This document shows positions 12,633 to 13,300 of a stretch of DNA of 13,300 nt, in pieces (the stretch's first letter is position 1; the number at the start of each line of letters is the position of its first letter). The notes under the pieces are model-generated. The model was given only the letters and a program-made list of their open reading frames with translations, did not search any database and was not told where the DNA came from. The DNA is taken from the NCBI GenBank assembly GCA_036278935.1, contig DASUKA010000103.1, positions 1 through 13,300 of the forward strand. Reading direction: 5' to 3'. This DNA is from DASSNR01 sp036278935. Lineage in GTDB: Bacteria; Gemmatimonadota; Gemmatimonadetes; Gemmatimonadales; Gemmatimonadaceae. The position numbers were made by a program, and so were the translations under genes.

Positions 12633-13300
12633 ATGGCACAGACATCCACCATCTCGACGGTCGACGACGAGATCGCCGGGCGCGGGTACGCGCACCCCGA
12701 GCAGCTCGTCTCCACGCAATGGCTGGCCGCCAATCTGGATAATCCGTCCATCCGCATCATCGAGAGCGACGAAGATGTGTTGCTCTACGATACAGGACAC
12801 ATTCCCGGTGCGCAGAAGGTCGACTGGCACGCTGACCTGAACGACCCCGTCGTGCGCGACTACGTCTCCTCCGAGCAGTTCCAGCAGCTGCTGCGCGAGA
12901 AGGGGATCGACGAGTCCACCACGGTCATCTTCTACGGCGACAAGAACAACTGGTGGGCGACGTACGCGTTCTGGGTCTTTCAGCTCTTCAACTTCACCAA
13001 CGCGAAGATTCTCGATGGCGGGCGGATCAAGTGGGAGCAGGAAGGCCGGCGCATGACCACCGACGTGCCGCACTTCAAGCCCACCAGCTATTCCGCGCCC
13101 CGCCGCTCCGACAGCGAGATCCGGATCTTCCGCGACTCGGTGCGCGACCACATGAAGGCCGGGCGTCCCCTGATCGATGTGCGCTCGCCCGATGAGTTCT
13201 CGGGGAAGACGACGCACATGGCCGCGTACCCGCAGGAGGGCGTGCTGCGCGGCGGCCACATTCCGGGGGCGAAGAACGTTCCCTGGTCACGGGCCGCCAA
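12633..13300 (+). CDS. Thiosulfate sulfurtransferase (two-domain rhodanese), 3' end cut by window
   Basis: The reading frame is open to the window end (222 complete codons). It encodes a rhodanese of the actinobacterial CysA2/SseA type, which moves sulfane sulfur from thiosulfate to cyanide or a thiol acceptor. The first, non-catalytic rhodanese domain is complete: VSTQWLAANL, IRIIESDEDVLLYDTGHIPGA (about residues 46-66), DWHADLNDPVVRDYV, VIFYGDKNNWWATYAFWVF with Asp at the position of the active-site Cys, and ILDGGRIKW. The second domain has begun (PLIDVRSPDEFSGK, then GGHIPGAKNVPW at the edge). Its catalytic Cys loop lies beyond the window, so activity cannot be judged. It is preceded by a leader with all the parts of an attenuator, which suggests control by cysteine supply. 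Confidence 0.93.
   Translation, partial: MAQTSTISTVDDEIAGRGYAHPEQLVSTQWLAANLDNPSIRIIESDEDVLLYDTGHIPGAQKVDWHADLNDPVVRDYVSSEQFQQLLREKGIDESTTVIFYGDKNNWWATYAFWVFQLFNFTNAKILDGGRIKWEQEGRRMTTDVPHFKPTSYSAPRRSDSEIRIFRDSVRDHMKAGRPLIDVRSPDEFSGKTTHMAAYPQEGVLRGGHIPGAKNVPWSRAA

Overview
The window is high-GC bacterial chromosome, densely packed, with ordinary housekeeping and accessory metabolic genes and no phage, transposase, tRNA, rRNA or CRISPR signal. Gene style (lipoprotein S41 protease, Tat-type S66 peptidase, DUF4383 membrane protein, three-gene transhydrogenase, GC-rich intergenic hairpins) would fit a member of the Gemmatimonadota or a related soil phylum. That assignment is an inference from style, not from a marker gene.

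Layout. Positions 2-1890 hold a minus-strand pair: an outer-membrane-like protein followed, with a 4-base overlap, by an S41 lipoprotein protease. A DUF4383 four-helix membrane protein (2131-2562, plus) converges on a YtcJ-type amidohydrolase (2665-4275, minus). That gene diverges from a flavin reductase-like protein (4400-4879, plus). Next come a small helical protein (5006-5320, minus) and an HNH endonuclease (5320-5628, plus) whose start codons share one base. They are followed by the membrane protease HtpX (5721-6599), a thioredoxin-like [2Fe-2S] ferredoxin (6709-7044, minus) and a divergent alpha/beta hydrolase (7112-7915). The proton-translocating NAD(P) transhydrogenase genes pntAA-pntAB-pntB span 8121-11157, and an S66 LD-carboxypeptidase homologue with a Tat-like signal converges on them (11171-12259). 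The window ends inside a two-domain thiosulfate sulfurtransferase (12633 onward).

Two things stand out. First, the 373-base gap before the sulfurtransferase looks like a complete ribosome-controlled transcription attenuator: a TTGACA promoter, a 35-codon leader ORF with four Cys codons within nine codons, two mutually exclusive stem-loops, and a 9-10 bp intrinsic terminator followed by a T-rich run. A strong Shine-Dalgarno then precedes the gene. This would make sulfurtransferase expression respond to charged tRNA-Cys, a logic known from Cys-rich leader ORFs in mycobacteria.

Second, several intergenic gaps contain members of a G-rich inverted-repeat family (core GGGTGTAGGGAGTAGGG). Two unrelated genes end inside it, with the same frame and nearly the same last codons (Gly-Cys-x-Glu-stop). 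The largest copy (9270-9462) encloses another imperfect palindrome, splits the pnt operon between pntAA and pntAB, and occupies the place where the pntAB ribosome binding site should be.
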